The notes: generated by a model from the sequence alone, not told the origin. Positions 46,862 to 58,159 are shown, counted from the first letter of the stretch. The stretch: DNA of 64,000 nucleotides from Lepidurus packardi (GCA_023053545.1 JAKZAN010000001.1:4608565-4672564); one strand, 5' to 3'. Numbers and translations: made by a program.

Positions 46862-49440
46862 ATGAGCTGTTTTGCTCCCTCCCCCCGTAATACGTACTTG
46901 CGTATTTGTTGTACCCATAGAGCGCTCCCTGTAATACGTACTTGCTTATTAGAAATAGAAAAAATAACAATGTCTGAACCTTACAAATCGGACTTTCCGG
47001 ATGCAAGGTCTACAAAACTTCTCTTAAAAGGTGCTCTCATCCATCCTATTCTTCAGAAGTAGCCCCTAATCACAACGCAGCGACCATCTCATTTTTACTC
47101 ATACCCAAATCCTCCACATTTGGTGCCGTGACCAGGATGAGCCGCACAGAAACGAAGTCCATTGATTGAGTGAAGATCAAATCCTCTCTACTTTCTCAAC
47201 CCATCGTTAATACCTTCGAAACAATGAATAACCTTGAGCAAGAAGACGCCCCCACGAAACAAGAAGCCACTGCTGATCTCCTGAGCTCCCTCGAAGAATA
47301 CCTTCAAGACTTGAAAGTCCTTTATCAAGAAATCGAAGACAAGTGACCTCGAAGACGTCCTGAAAACTCATTTCGACGTCCTGAAAAAACTAAAGCAATC
47401 GTGGAATGGTCCCGACCAGTGATGAATTGAATAGTTTCCTCGATCTTCATACTATCGTCGATTTGTGAAAGGTTTTGCTGACATTGCCAAGCCGCTATAT
47501 AAACTAACCGAAAAGAATGTTCCCTTTGAGTGGTCCGTGTTATGTGAGGAAGCTTTGACAGATCTTAAACGGCTCCTTTCTTCAACTCCTGTACTCGCTT
47601 TTCCTGATCTGTCCCAAACACTTCTAGTGGACAGCGACGCCAGTAATATTGGGCTAGGAGCCGTGTTGTCACAAGAAATTGACGCTGTTGAACGTCCTAT
47701 AGCATATGCAAGTCCATGCTTGATCAGACCATTTACTGTGTAACGCGGAAGGAGCTCCTGGCAGTTAAATTTGCTGTAATGCAATTTAGCCACTCTCTTC
47801 TGGGGAGACCGGTTATGCTTCGGACGGATAACATTTGCCGTGGCCTGGATGAAAACTTGCAAGGAACCAACTGGACAGACTTTGCGATGGCTGAACTTGT
47901 TTGAATCGTATCAGTTCACAATTGAACAGCGGCCTGGACCAAAGCGTGGGAATGCGGATGCACTCTCAAGAAGACCATGTTCACAATGTGGACGTCATGA
48001 AGGAGTGGACGAAGAAGAAAAGAATGCCACATGGACCACAACGAGATGTCGTGTTAAATCATGTGGAATTGGCTAGTGACGGTAGCGTCGTAGTGTCCCA
48101 GGAAGAAGACGAGGAGATGAAAGTTATCAAGAGATGTTTACAAGAACTTTATAAACCGTGTCTGCAAGCTATGAGTCAGCCGTTGCGCAGCTACTGGGCC
48201 CAAAGGAAAAATGTGAGTCTTCGTGGTGGCGGGTTTTACGGCGAATGGATTTCGACAAACGGATCTCAGCACCTGCATCTTGTGCCTAAAGCAAAGCAAG
48301 AGGAAATCTTCAGAAGTTACCACGGTGGTAATTCTGGGGCTCATATGAGAAGTAAAAACATCTTAGAAAATTTGCGATCACGTTTGTATTGGCCCAAGAT
48401 GCGGAACAATGTTGAAGGGTGGTGTAAAGGCTGCGTGACATGTGTGCAGCGAAATCCTCCATCCCAAAAGACTAGAGCGCCATTGAACCCTGTGCAACCT
48501 AGATTTCCAAGTGACATTGTAGCTATGGATATACTGGGTCCTCTGCCTGAAACAGTAGATCATTATCGCTATAGTTTGGTTGTCGGGGATTTGTTCCCAA
48601 AGTGGGTGGAGGCATATCCTATTCCAGATCAGGAAGCCACTACTATCGCCACCAAGCTCTATGGGGAATACATGAGAAGGTATGGAGTGCCGCTTCAGCT
48701 TCATTCCGAGCAAGATAGAAGTTTTGAATCAAGAACTGTGAGCGAAATCTGCCGGTTGCTCAAAATCAAGAAAACTAGAACTACTCCATACCATCCGGAG
48801 AGTGAGGAATGTATTGAAAGGGCCAATAGGACGATTTTAGCAGGCCTCAGTAAACTCATCGACGAAGGTGATGAAACCTGTGTTGCCTAGTGTTTTACTT
48901 GCGTACCGGACGAGTGTTCAAAGTTCCTAGACTTTCACTCCTGCACGTTTACAATTTGGTAGACCGTTGTTCTTACCAGAAGATAGAGTTTTCGGTGGTG
49001 GTACCAGTTTCAACGTCTCAATACGCGGCAAAACTGGAGACAACTCTTCCTACCATTTTTTAACAAGCTCGAACACGGTTGGGATTTGCACAATGTTATC
49101 AGAAGATTTATTACGACAGCAAAACTTTAAACCAGGAAATCCAAATGGGGGACTCCGTTTGGCTCTTCAATCCTTCCCCGAAGAGAGGAAAGTTCCCCAA
49201 GTTTCACCGACCTTGGACGGTTATGAAACGAATTTCGGATCAAGTTGTCCACATTAAAAACACCATTTCGGGTGCATATGAACAATTTAAAGAAGGGACA
49301 CCATTAAGGCGAGTGACCATTATGCAAAGCCGGACTTTCGCTACCATTAAAGGTACCATTCCCGACAGGAAAAAAATAGACAAACGTTACACAATAAAAT
49401 TTGTATTAAAGAAAATTCACTGGGAGGATACAACAAATCA
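46862..49440 (+). mobile_element. Gypsy-1 deletion derivative, unit 5
   Basis: The same structure as unit 2: LTR-like end, primer-binding-like TGGTGCCGTGACCAGGAT near 47120, a 40-residue gag start (ATG 47223), a jump to RNase H (47465-47743), the connection (47840-48000, NLFESYQFTIEQRPGPKRGN), integrase (47901-48890) and the C-terminal tail (to 49430). The second catalytic Asp is Glu (LHSEQDRSFES), as in all copies. Frameshifts near 47730 and 48880 and a TAA at 49060 break it. Confidence 0.8.
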
Positions 49441-49526
49441 CCACACAAAAATCACGATAATTTTCACGCAAAATACGGAAATTTCACTGAAACGAATAGC
49501 CAGACATCTTAGAACCCACATTAATG

Positions 49527-50768
49527 CTACGGTTTAGAATTTTGAGCGATAGCTTGACCGACTCGAACGATTTGCCCAAGCTGGACGGTAAATTTAAAGT
49601 CCTTGGGGGCCTGAAAAATAAGGACCATTGTAGAGCCAAAGTTAAACTCACCGAATACTTCACCTTTCTCCTGATGGAGACCCTCCCCGCCTGCACGTTC
49701 CTTGCGGAAGTTGTAGTCCGTCGTCCTGCGACGTCCGGCACGACAGTTTGTTTCCAATTCCTACAATACAAAGAAAAGAAAACTGTTAAGTCACTTTCAA
49801 AAACGCAAACTCGTCGACTAACTTACTGGATCTTTATAGACTCGTATGGAGCCGACATTGGTAGCTCCGACCGCTGTCATGCTGAACAAGCCGTACTGCC
49901 ACTGGCCAAAGTAAACGGCTCGCTCGTTGAGGGCAAGTAAGCCGGGGACCCATTTGGAAACGCTTGGGTTCACACTAAGGAGTTCCCCTAAGATAATATT
50001 CCGGTTAGTAACACCCTTTGTTGTTCTCATGGCGAATTACCTGGAAAGTGTCGCCGCAATGAAATATCCCATTCAACGGGGGAATGAAACCGATGGTAGT
50101 CCCCGGGCGCCAGATAGATGACACAGTAGTGGAGGCCGGAGGTTGGGGACCCTGTTGAGAGTTGCACCAGTTCAGAGGGTCCCAAAAACTGGCTCAGGGA
50201 GTAATACACCCCCTTCACCTGTCCCAACAGTCCATTCCGGTCCACTGCGCCCAAATGGAGGACTTTCCCATCGGCTGGTGACACCTGTTGTAGAAAACAA
50301 ACAATATTTAGTACGAGAAACGAGTGCATAAAAACCCCCATCAACTTACAATGCAGTCCGTAGTGTTGATAGGGCGTGCGCCTGGTTTAAGCGGCCGTCG
50401 AAAAAATTCGCCGATGCTGGAGTAGTCGGACAGGTTGTCCGATGCGGCTTCTTCGACGTTTACGCCAAACGTCCGCGCGTAGAACCCAAGGACCGGCTTC
50501 CTCATCCACCGAGGCAAACGGGTGTTGGCCAGTCGTCCCCAGGTGCGCGACAGGGTCGCCCAGGGCAAGCTGCGATAAGCACGTACCTGTTAACCAAGAT
50601 AAAAGCATATTAGGTACTTGACTCACATAGCAATTGCTACGCCAGATAGATACAGAAGATCGTATTAGTCAAAAGAAATTCCCTTAGGGGATTGTATTGA
50701 TCTTACCTTAAAGTCTCGCGCACAGGCATGCCACGAACGAGGCAAAGCGATCCGTGGAGCAGCGTCAT
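49527..50768 (-). CDS. PISD: Phosphatidylserine decarboxylase 3' exons, copy E
   Basis: Exons at 50707-50768, 50350-50586, 50041-50284, 49827-49987 and 49527-49760, nearly identical to A and B but with the GTAAGT donor after 50350. SPADGK, DYHRFH and FGST are all kept. Like the other copies it shows no start codon upstream of the PISD/NOG1 junction (51337). Gypsy-2 inserted 120 bp beyond that junction. Confidence 0.85.
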
Positions 50769-51456
50769 CTGTTAAAGAAAACACAAGTCAAGTGTTAGGG
50801 AGACTGAACAAAAGGTCCCATAATATATATCACAGAAAAATACGTACGTACAACAAACGTACATAGGAAACAACAACAGAAAAAAGCTGCTTAGGATTTC
50901 AGGAGAATTGGGCCATCCATGACCTCCAAATTACAACAAGACGATCAGGACTTCGTTCACAATTTTTTATGGGTATTTCTGGAAAATAAAAACCGATTAG
51001 GACTCGTGTTACAACTCTGTTGCTTTCTTATCGAAAGGGAAAAACCATAGCACTCGCGGTTGAAACTATTTGGCTAAGCTTCTTCTGAGACTAGATGTAC
51101 TTGAATGGTAAACAAAAAGGCAAAAAACGCTTACCCATGGTCCAGGCAACCCGTACGAAATGAGGAACCTTCTAAGGTTGAAAAACTGAGGGCACAATAC
51201 ACGAAAACTTTGGGAGAAAATGCAAAAGGCTCCTTCCTGGTTAACGATAGCAAGAAGACTTACCAAAACAAGTGACAACAATGAAAGTTATAGCGTCACT
51301 TGGCGTCACTTCCGGGGTGGCCAGTTCATTGCGTCATTGGTTCCCGAACCCGCTTCCTTCGGGTTGCTATCCCCAGCATCAACGGTAGAGGGTTGGACGA
51401 ATAGGCGATATGTTGACGCCCTCTTTACCGGTGTCTGGGCGACACTTGATTAATAT

Positions 51457-51707
51457 TGTAGCGTAAATTGCGATTTACGCTGTTTAAAAATGGGGGATTA
51501 CATAAGTTAATGCACAAATCACGTATGAAAGGACTTAGGACTTAAGATATCCCTGACTAAGGACTTAAGCTTTTGTATTTCAACTATCAAATTTCGCGCG
51601 CTCGCACAATGGCTTCCGCCGTCTTCCGATAGTCCCACTCGACTCCTCGCTCTACTCCGCTTCTCTCTTCCCGCGCTCTTCGCACCGTCTAGCGTCAGTT
51701 TGCCACA
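51457..51707 (-). repeat. Gypsy-2 3' LTR
   Basis: 251 bp, matching the 5' LTR except for one short patch at about 51530-51560, where the sequence is replaced and 6 bp longer. A purine-rich stretch (AGGAAGGGCCGAG on the minus strand) just inside it may be the polypurine tract. Confidence 0.92.
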
Positions 51708-51858
51708 CTCGGCCCTTCCTGACCAATCCACTCGTCCTCGAGTGAAGTCTATTTACATTGGTTTCTACGTTAATTTTGCATCCATAAAATCATCCAAATA
51801 TCACAGGTAATTTCCGAGCATAAAGTATAACTAACATCAGTCTCATTAGATTACTAAT

Positions 51859-54800
51859 CTAATCAAGCACATAGTCATTTAGTCTTTCTGGACGTTGTAT
51901 CTCCCTTCGTGGATACCGCCCCTCGGTTTCGTCCTTGTCTTCATTTTTGTTGACGGCTGAGGCTTGTTTTGCTTCACTGCATCCAGTATTGTCGCTATCG
52001 GAATCCTCTTCTCCACTAAAATATCCCTTTTTGTACGGTTTCAATTGCGAGATATGGGCTGGAAATACACGCCACCTCTTTCGGGTATGTAGACCAGGGG
52101 GATCGGATACGCGATACGTTACTGGAGTGAGTTTTTTGGTGATCTTAAAAGGACCGATGTACTTTGGTTCGAACTTCTGGGGTTTTCCTACTCGCCGGAT
52201 TATACGTCGTACCCATACCAAGTCTCCGATCTTGAAAGACACGTCTTCTCGTCTATGACCGTCATAATCCTGTTTCTGTTTTAGTTGTTTTCTGCGGATT
52301 TGGTCTACTGCGTGCAGTCGGCTACATTCCACACGATCCAAGAATTGCTCGTAGGTTTCTGGCGCTTCTTCTGGCCACGGATAGGCATTTTCTTCGGACA
52401 AATTCGGGAGACGTCCATAAACTAGTTCAAAGGGAGTGAAACCGGTCGTCTCTTGGCGGGCAGTATTTATGGAGAAAACAGCCTTCCTTAACACCTGATC
52501 CCAACTGACCGCTTCGTCATCCAAATAGGCAGAAAGTACTTCTTTTAAGGTCCTGTTGGCTCTTTCGCATAATCCGTTCGTCTGTGGATGGCTGGCTGCT
52601 GCCATCATATGCACCACCCCCAATTTTTCCAGCACCTCTTCCAAAAGTTGCGCAGAGAACCCAGACCCACGATCGGTCACAATTTTCTCCGGTGTAGAAT
52701 GTCGCCACATGAAACGGCTTTCCAGGAAGTTGCAGACTTCTTTAGCAGAAGTATCGGGTACTGCTTTAGCCTCTACATAGCGAGTCGCATAGTCTACACA
52801 TACCAAAATGTGCCTTTTCCCCCGTGACGTAAGTGGCAGTGGACCTACATGGTCAATCCCGAGCATGGCGAAAGGCTTGCACGTTGGAAGTATTGGCTGA
52901 AGATATCCCACCGGTCTACCAGGAGGCTGTTTGAATTTCTGGCAATGACCACACCCACCAACAAACTTCTGAACATGTCGTGCACATTTCTTCCACCAGA
53001 AACGTTCTTGAAGCCTGGCCAGCGTCTTCGTTACTCCAAGATGCCCACCCGACGAACCTGCATGACAGGTCTCTAGCACCTGTCGTCTGAATGAGCGGGG
53101 TACTACCAATAGAAGTTTTCTCCCCCTTCCATCATTCCTGCGATACAGCCCTCCGTTTACGATACAGAAATTCTTTTCCGGCTGCAGCCCATGAGCCACA
53201 GCTCCCTCGCAATTCTCCAAGACAGAAATGATTTTGGCCAGGTCTTCGTCAGCGCGTTGTTGGAGCACGAAGTCTTGGCGATTGGAATTGGTATCAACCA
53301 GTACAGATATGTACATTTCGCCTGGTACGTCAGTTTCTTCCGGAACTCCGATAGAATTCCGCGACAGAGCGTCAGCGACGACGTTAGCCTTCCCCTTTCG
53401 ATGCACGAATTTAATGTTATGCTCGAGAAGACTCATAACCCATCGGCCCAGCTTGGCGTTCGTTGTTTGCTTTTGATGCAACCATGTAACTGCCGAGTTA
53501 TCCGTCACCACAACGAAGGGTCTTCCATAGATGTAATGGCGAAACTTTTCCACTGACCATACTACAGCCAACATCTCCAATTCGTTGCTATGGTATCTAG
53601 TTTCGGGATCCGTCAAACGGCGACTGATGAAAGCTACGGTATGTTCATGTTCGCCTTTTCGCTGGATTAAAGCCGCCCCCAAACCGAGGTAACAGGCGTC
53701 CGTGTGAATTTCGCAAGGCCAATCTTCTACGAAATGCTGCATGATTGGCGCGGTCGTCAGTTCTTCTTTGAGGTGCTGGAAAGCCCCGTTTTCTTTCGCT
53801 CCCCAGTGCCAGGGACAACCTTTCTTGAGGAGGCTATTTAAAGAACTGCAGATTGGTGCAAACCCTCTTACGAATCTTCTGTAGTAACCAGCCATCCCTA
53901 GAAACTCTCGTACGTTTCGAGCGTTCTTTGGTATCGGGAATTCTTGGATCCCCTGCAGCCTTTCGGGATTCGGGCGGATGCCATCTCTGTTGGCCACGTG
54001 TCCCAGGAATGTTATTTCAGACGCTGCGAAGTGACATTTCTTTGGGTTTAGCTTCACTCCAGACCGCTCGATAGCCTGTAGGACAGATTCCAGTCGTTCC
54101 TGATGCTCCTGGAAATCGCGACCATGGACCATAATGTCATCTAAATACACGAGACATAGTTCCCACTTGAGTCCCGCCAATATTTGATCCATCAATCTCT
54201 GAAAGGTGGCCGGGGCATTTGACAGGCCGAATGGCATTCGTTTGAATTCAAAGAGGCCATCTGGTGTTGCGAACGCCGTTTTCTCTCTGCAGATTGGATC
54301 GATCTCTACTTGCCAGTACCCACTTGCTAGGTCCAGTGATGTAAAGTATTCTGCGCCTTCTAGCCGGTCCAGTACGTCTTCAGTTCGAGGGAGAGGATAC
54401 ACGTCTCGTTTCGTCACAGAATTGAGTTTACGGTAGTCAATACAGAATCGAATTTCTCCCGTCTTCTTGCGTACCAGTACGACCGGCGAGGCCCATGGAC
54501 TCTGCGATGGGGTCACGATCCCTTGCTGTAACATCTCGTTTACTTGTTCTGAGATAATCTCGCGCTCACCAGGAGAAACTCTGCGAAAGAACTGCTTGAC
54601 AGGGGGATGATCGCCGACGTCAATTTTATGCATGGCCAGCGTGGTACTGCCCAACTTCTCCCCTGGACCACAAAAACAATGTCGATACTTTTCGATCATG
54701 TCAATCACATGTTTACGCTCGGACTCCGTCAGGCTATTACCAACATTCCAGGTGATCGGAGGAGGTTTGGGGGTTCCCTCACTTTCGTCGGTCATTACAC

Positions 54801-55185
54801 AGCAGTTGACGGCTGACTCGTTTCCTAGAGGAGTGCTAATGGCATCTACGTAATAGGCGTCCAAAAGATGTTGGTCTCGATTTAAGTAAAGGCTTTGTCG
54901 TCCTATGTTTAGTACTGGTACATTAACTCGACCTTTCTTTACTGGCAGTACAGAAGCTGGACTTATCCATTCGTAGCCGGGTGCCCCATGGAATACAGTG
55001 GCGGTGCTTACGACACTAACGCTGGCAGATGGCACTCGTAATTGGACGAACTCCATAGTGGCCGGTGCAATGCTGGTATTTTCTACAACGACCAAGGGAC
55101 CAATTTGATCGGTTTCCATACCATCTTCAATCTCCACGTGCCGGAGACGCTCATTTTCGCCGTCCATTACTTCTTCCGGAGTCAT
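51859..55185 (-). CDS. pol: Gypsy-2 RT-RNase H-integrase polyprotein
   Basis: 1108 aa, uninterrupted. RT: SLDLASGYWQ (Asp 285) and YLDDIMVHG (347-355). RNase H: HTDACYLGLGA (Asp 496), E535/537 and TDNSAV (Asp 562). Integrase: zinc module H708/H715/C745/C748; catalytic Asp 778 (LGIDHVGPLP), Asp 838 (VTDRGSGF) and Glu 874 (GLCERANRTL) with the canonical 35-residue gap; then a GPF motif (YIGPFKITKK). No chromodomain; the tail is acidic. Its ATG overlaps the protease stop as ATGA (55185-55182), so it may be made by reinitiation or by a -1 shift. All catalytic residues are present. Confidence 0.95.
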   Translation of the reverse strand: MTPEEVMDGENERLRHVEIEDGMETDQIGPLVVVENTSIAPATMEFVQLRVPSASVSVVSTATVFHGAPGYEWISPASVLPVKKGRVNVPVLNIGRQSLYLNRDQHLLDAYYVDAISTPLGNESAVNCCVMTDESEGTPKPPPITWNVGNSLTESERKHVIDMIEKYRHCFCGPGEKLGSTTLAMHKIDVGDHPPVKQFFRRVSPGEREIISEQVNEMLQQGIVTPSQSPWASPVVLVRKKTGEIRFCIDYRKLNSVTKRDVYPLPRTEDVLDRLEGAEYFTSLDLASGYWQVEIDPICREKTAFATPDGLFEFKRMPFGLSNAPATFQRLMDQILAGLKWELCLVYLDDIMVHGRDFQEHQERLESVLQAIERSGVKLNPKKCHFAASEITFLGHVANRDGIRPNPERLQGIQEFPIPKNARNVREFLGMAGYYRRFVRGFAPICSSLNSLLKKGCPWHWGAKENGAFQHLKEELTTAPIMQHFVEDWPCEIHTDACYLGLGAALIQRKGEHEHTVAFISRRLTDPETRYHSNELEMLAVVWSVEKFRHYIYGRPFVVVTDNSAVTWLHQKQTTNAKLGRWVMSLLEHNIKFVHRKGKANVVADALSRNSIGVPEETDVPGEMYISVLVDTNSNRQDFVLQQRADEDLAKIISVLENCEGAVAHGLQPEKNFCIVNGGLYRRNDGRGRKLLLVVPRSFRRQVLETCHAGSSGGHLGVTKTLARLQERFWWKKCARHVQKFVGGCGHCQKFKQPPGRPVGYLQPILPTCKPFAMLGIDHVGPLPLTSRGKRHILVCVDYATRYVEAKAVPDTSAKEVCNFLESRFMWRHSTPEKIVTDRGSGFSAQLLEEVLEKLGVVHMMAAASHPQTNGLCERANRTLKEVLSAYLDDEAVSWDQVLRKAVFSINTARQETTGFTPFELVYGRLPNLSEENAYPWPEEAPETYEQFLDRVECSRLHAVDQIRRKQLKQKQDYDGHRREDVSFKIGDLVWVRRIIRRVGKPQKFEPKYIGPFKITKKLTPVTYRVSDPPGLHTRKRWRVFPAHISQLKPYKKGYFSGEEDSDSDNTGCSEAKQASAVNKNEDKDETEGRYPRREIQRPERLNDYVLD

Positions 55186-55814
55186 GTCTCCCTCCTCCCA
55201 AAATTCTTCCGCCGCTGATGCTCGAATATCCTGTGGCTCTGATGGAGGTTGGTCTCCTCTGGTTCTTCGAATTGCCCCGACGTCCCCGCGAAACGCACAT
55301 CATTCTTGTCTGATGCTGTAGTTTCCTTTGGACGTTCTGCAACCTTAACCATCATTCCGCCGTTACCATCTGGACACAAGGACACGCGACTGCTTACGAT
55401 CCAATCCATACCTAGGATCAACTGGAACGGCGACGACTCGACAACCGGAACGTTGGGCAGCTTTACGTCAGAATTTTCGTACTGAATGGTTAGTGCCACT
55501 ACCCCAATCGGATGGACTAGTCTTCCATCGACACCACGTAAGTCGTTACCATTCGCTGCTTCCATCTCGCTTCTTGCAGTTCTTACCACGTCTGCTCGGA
55601 CCACGCTTACACACGCTCCCGTGTTTACCAAGGCAGCGCATCTCCCAATTGAAGGGACCGTTACCTGAACCAGTGGTAACTGTCCCCTCGTTGCCGTAAT
55701 GCTGACTACTGTATTGGCCGGTCCTGGTCCCGTGGACCGGCTTGCTCGTTTCCCGACCCAGAACGTTGGGGACATTCGCGGGAAACATGTCCCTCCTGGT
55801 GGCAATAATAACAA
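55182..55814 (-). CDS. Gypsy-2 aspartic protease region
   Basis: A frame of up to 210 codons lying -1 relative to gag, overlapping its end by 109 nt (55706-55814), so it is probably reached by -1 frameshifting. The protease core shows CAALVNTGACVSVV where D-T/S-G is expected, with Asn at the catalytic position, followed by a hydrophobic strand and LILGMDWI, the usual second motif. If the Asn is real the protease is inactive. Confidence 0.8.
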   Translation of the reverse strand: MLLLPPGGTCFPRMSPTFWVGKRASRSTGPGPANTVVSITATRGQLPLVQVTVPSIGRCAALVNTGACVSVVRADVVRTARSEMEAANGNDLRGVDGRLVHPIGVVALTIQYENSDVKLPNVPVVESSPFQLILGMDWIVSSRVSLCPDGNGGMMVKVAERPKETTASDKNDVRFAGTSGQFEEPEETNLHQSHRIFEHQRRKNFGRRET

Positions 55815-56863
55815 ACTCTTCCTCGCGGACGTTGGGGTTGAGGGCAGTCACGGGCCAGGTGTCCTTGGCCGCCGCAGTTGTAGCATTCACTGCGTCTTCC
55901 TCGGGGTACCGCTGGAGCTGGCTGAGGAGCTGTATACTGGAGCTGGCTGTGTACTTCGTTGGACGGGCGAGTGCTTCTTCTCGTTTCTTGGTTAGTTCCC
56001 AAACGCTCTTCTATATTCGTAAGCCGACTTATTAGTTTTTCCAGGACCTGATCAATGGGCTTCGCATGGCTGGATGGTTCAAAAATCGGGGCGGCTCCCT
56101 GCGGTCGTTGGCTGATCTGCGTTGGGGGGATAGCGTTGGGATAGACCGGCGCCACGGTGGTTAACGCAGCTACTGGGGCCGCGTTTGCTGCACTTCCCAT
56201 CCCCTGCTCAACATTGGCGACCTGAGCAATGAATGTGTCCACAGCAGCTGGTGCTCCAGCCATTACTGCGGCGGCTACTTCCGGGCGCAGCAATCCCCAA
56301 GCCAGTCTCTTCACCTGCTCACTCTCGGGGAGAGCTACGGGGCATAAGCGACATAAACGTAGCTTGTCGTAAATATATGCCGTTGTTGATTCCCCGGGAA
56401 GTTGACGCCTCGCTTCCACCATTCGGCCCCATTCTTCCAACGTCAGCGTTCGCCCAAAGGCGCCGATCAGCGCTGTCCTCCATGTGTCCCATGTGACGTG
56501 GTCCACCCCCTTAGCCGCATGCCAAAGATATGCGGTATCGGCTATTTTAGATAGGGCAGCTCTCAGGCGATCTTCTGAGCTCCAACCCTCTACCGTACCC
56601 ACACGTGCTACAACGTCCAACCAGGAATGGACATTCTCTGCTGGCCCACCAGTGAAGTGTGGAATGGCGGCGAGACTCGTTGACGACAAAACACGCGGTT
56701 GCTGAATAATCGGTCTCGGTGTGGCTTGTTCTTCAAGGAGGCCCAGGAATGCCTGGCGCTGCATTTGTAACTCCTCTCTGAAGGCTTGCCGTTCGCGTTC
56801 CATAATGTCCGCCTGTCGAGCCGTAACTGCTCCTAGTATTCTTTCGATCGCGTCCATGTCCAT
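55706..56863 (-). CDS. gag: Gypsy-2 Gag
   Basis: About 385 aa from ATG 56863 (MDMDAIERILGAVTARQ). The N-terminal third is a coiled-coil-like helix rich in Gln and Glu. The retrotransposon gag core follows (FTGGPAENVHSWLDVVARV, LIGAFGRTLTLEEWGRMV). It ends with two CCHC knuckles (CYNCGGQGHLARDC, CYYCHQEGHVSREC) for RNA binding. The open frame continues upstream to 56950 without a better ATG. Confidence 0.92.
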   Translation of the reverse strand: MDMDAIERILGAVTARQADIMERERQAFREELQMQRQAFLGLLEEQATPRPIIQQPRVLSSTSLAAIPHFTGGPAENVHSWLDVVARVGTVEGWSSEDRLRAALSKIADTAYLWHAAKGVDHVTWDTWRTALIGAFGRTLTLEEWGRMVEARRQLPGESTTAYIYDKLRLCRLCPVALPESEQVKRLAWGLLRPEVAAAVMAGAPAAVDTFIAQVANVEQGMGSAANAAPVAALTTVAPVYPNAIPPTQISQRPQGAAPIFEPSSHAKPIDQVLEKLISRLTNIEERLGTNQETRRSTRPSNEVHSQLQYTAPQPAPAVPRGRRSECYNCGGQGHLARDCPQPQRPRGRVCYYCHQEGHVSRECPQRSGSGNEQAGPRDQDRPIQ

Positions 56864-57266
56864 TTTTCTTGCTTGATGGTAATCCCGGCCGCTACGCGTT
56901 GGCATCCACGGATATCGGTTCGTAGCACTAGGGAATATCGGTGATCGCAAGAATGAAAATTCGGGAGCACTGTTCGGGATTTATGTGATGGCGCAAGAAT
57001 GAAATAATTCGCATTCGTCACAACGAACGAAGTATGTGCTGGTTCATTGTTGGCAATAATGAAATGACAACGTGAAGATTGTTCTAGATGAAAATTAAAA
57101 TCGCAAAATCTGGCAAAATTCTTCACAGAATCTTGTAAAAATCACTAAATGTACTCACAACCCTGAACCCTCACTAACTTTCAACTGCACATAGGTTATC
57201 GACGAAAATCCGTTCAATCGCAGTTCCAAGTCCATCCGGTAAAAACTACAATTCACTGTTGGAACG

Positions 57267-57284
57267 ATCCCACTTCTGACACCA
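57267..57284 (-). other. Gypsy-2 primer-binding site
   Basis: On the minus strand, TGGTGTCAGAAGTGGGAT lies two bases inside the 5' LTR. From memory this is complementary, with one mismatch, to the 3' end of a tRNA-Leu. Confidence 0.75.
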
Positions 57285-57286
57285 AA

Positions 57287-57531
57287 TGTAGCGTAAATTG
57301 CGATTTACGCTGTTTAAAAATGGGGGATTACATAAGTTAATGCACAAATCACGTATGAAAGAAGGGAAGGTAACTTCTGACTAAGGACTTAAGCTTTTGT
57401 ATTTCAACTATCAAATTTCGCGCGCTCGCACAATGGCTTCCGCCGTCTTCCGATAGTCCCACTCGACTCCTCGCTCTACTCCGCTTCTCTCTTCCCGCGC
57501 TCTTCGCACCGTCTAGCGTCAGTTTGCCACA
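57287..57531 (-). repeat. Gypsy-2 5' LTR
   Basis: 245 bp with TG...CA ends. It should contain the element promoter. It is followed on the right by the ATAT target duplicate and the rest of unit 6. Confidence 0.93.
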
Positions 57532-57535
57532 ATAT

Positions 57536-57893
57536 GGCGGCAAAACAACTCCTGAATGACACCTATAAATAGTCCAAAAATATGAGTTCCCTGGTTTCAC
57601 CGACTGTGGAAAAGAATACGGGGTAGAACCAGGAGTTCATGATAGAAATGGGTCGGGTGAACGTAAGCTTGGTTAATTTCTAGTTAAGTATTCATATTTT
57701 TATGTGTACTAATAATAACAGCTGGAAAGACAAATTCAGATGCAAAACCTGATGAGAGAACGCGTGGTAGCCACACAGATAGCTCGAGCATGAGAATAGC
57801 TATATTGGATTGGAGTTTTTTCTATTGTGAGTGCATTAGGAAGGATTGATGGGTAACAAACTTCAAACTCTCTATACTAACATACTTACAGTG
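57536..57893. repeat. Rest of unit 6 spacer
   Basis: Continues the array spacer seen at 2314-2672 (CACCTATAAATAGTCC through ACTTACAGTGC), then stops abruptly where the MULE begins. No gene. Confidence 0.85.
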
Positions 57894-57934
57894 CACATGA
57901 AGCTATTGGTACCACTTACCGCTTGGCGGCGCTG

Positions 57935-58131
57935 ATTATTTTACTCCAAAAGTGAAACAAATAAACGCTGCACGATATTACAGCTAAAAATGGCTTTCGA
58001 GCCGGAATGGATTATTTTACTCCAAAAGTGAAAAAAATAAACGCTGCACGATATTACAGCTAAAAATGGCTTTCGAGCCGGAATGGATTATTTTACTCCA
58101 AAAGTGAAAAAAATGGCTCTCGAGCCGGCAT
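57935..58131. repeat. Tandem repeat, 76-bp period
   Basis: ATTATTTTACTCCAAAAGTG begins three copies (57935, 58010, 58086), each followed by AATGGCTTTCGAGCCGG or a close form. The third copy has an internal deletion. Confidence 0.92.
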
Positions 58132-58159
58132 GGCCAAGCCCCCTTGGCAGCTGTTTAAG

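Larger units (their letters stand above)
51457..57531 (-). mobile_element. Ty3/Gypsy LTR retrotransposon (Gypsy-2), near intact
   Basis: A 6075-bp element transcribed on the minus strand. LTRs at 57287-57531 (5') and 51457-51707 (3') start TGTGGCAAAC and end GCTACA on that strand. It is flanked by ATAT (51453-51456 and 57532-57535), and the empty site reads TTAATATGGCGG in the other units. Gene order is gag, protease, RT, RNase H, integrase, as in Ty3/Gypsy. No envelope frame is present. The LTRs are nearly identical, so insertion was recent and later than amplification of the units. Confidence 0.95.
39106..57893. repeat. Right array of PISD-NOG1-Gypsy units
   Basis: Holds a longer NOG1 3' part (39106-42613), PISD copy D, a full unit with NOG1 and Gypsy-1, and PISD copy E, in the same orientation as the left array. 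Period D to E is 5882 bp. The last unit is split by Gypsy-2 at 51457-57531 and ends at about 57893, where the MULE begins. Confidence 0.88.

Noticed and set aside
52517..52708. Small ORFs on either strand inside Gypsy-2 pol and the MULE transposase
   Set aside because: They are shadows of the long, domain-supported frames.
51859..56863. Full retrovirus with envelope
   Set aside because: No third frame follows pol; the 3' LTR lies about 150 bp after the pol stop. It is a plain Ty3/Gypsy retrotransposon.
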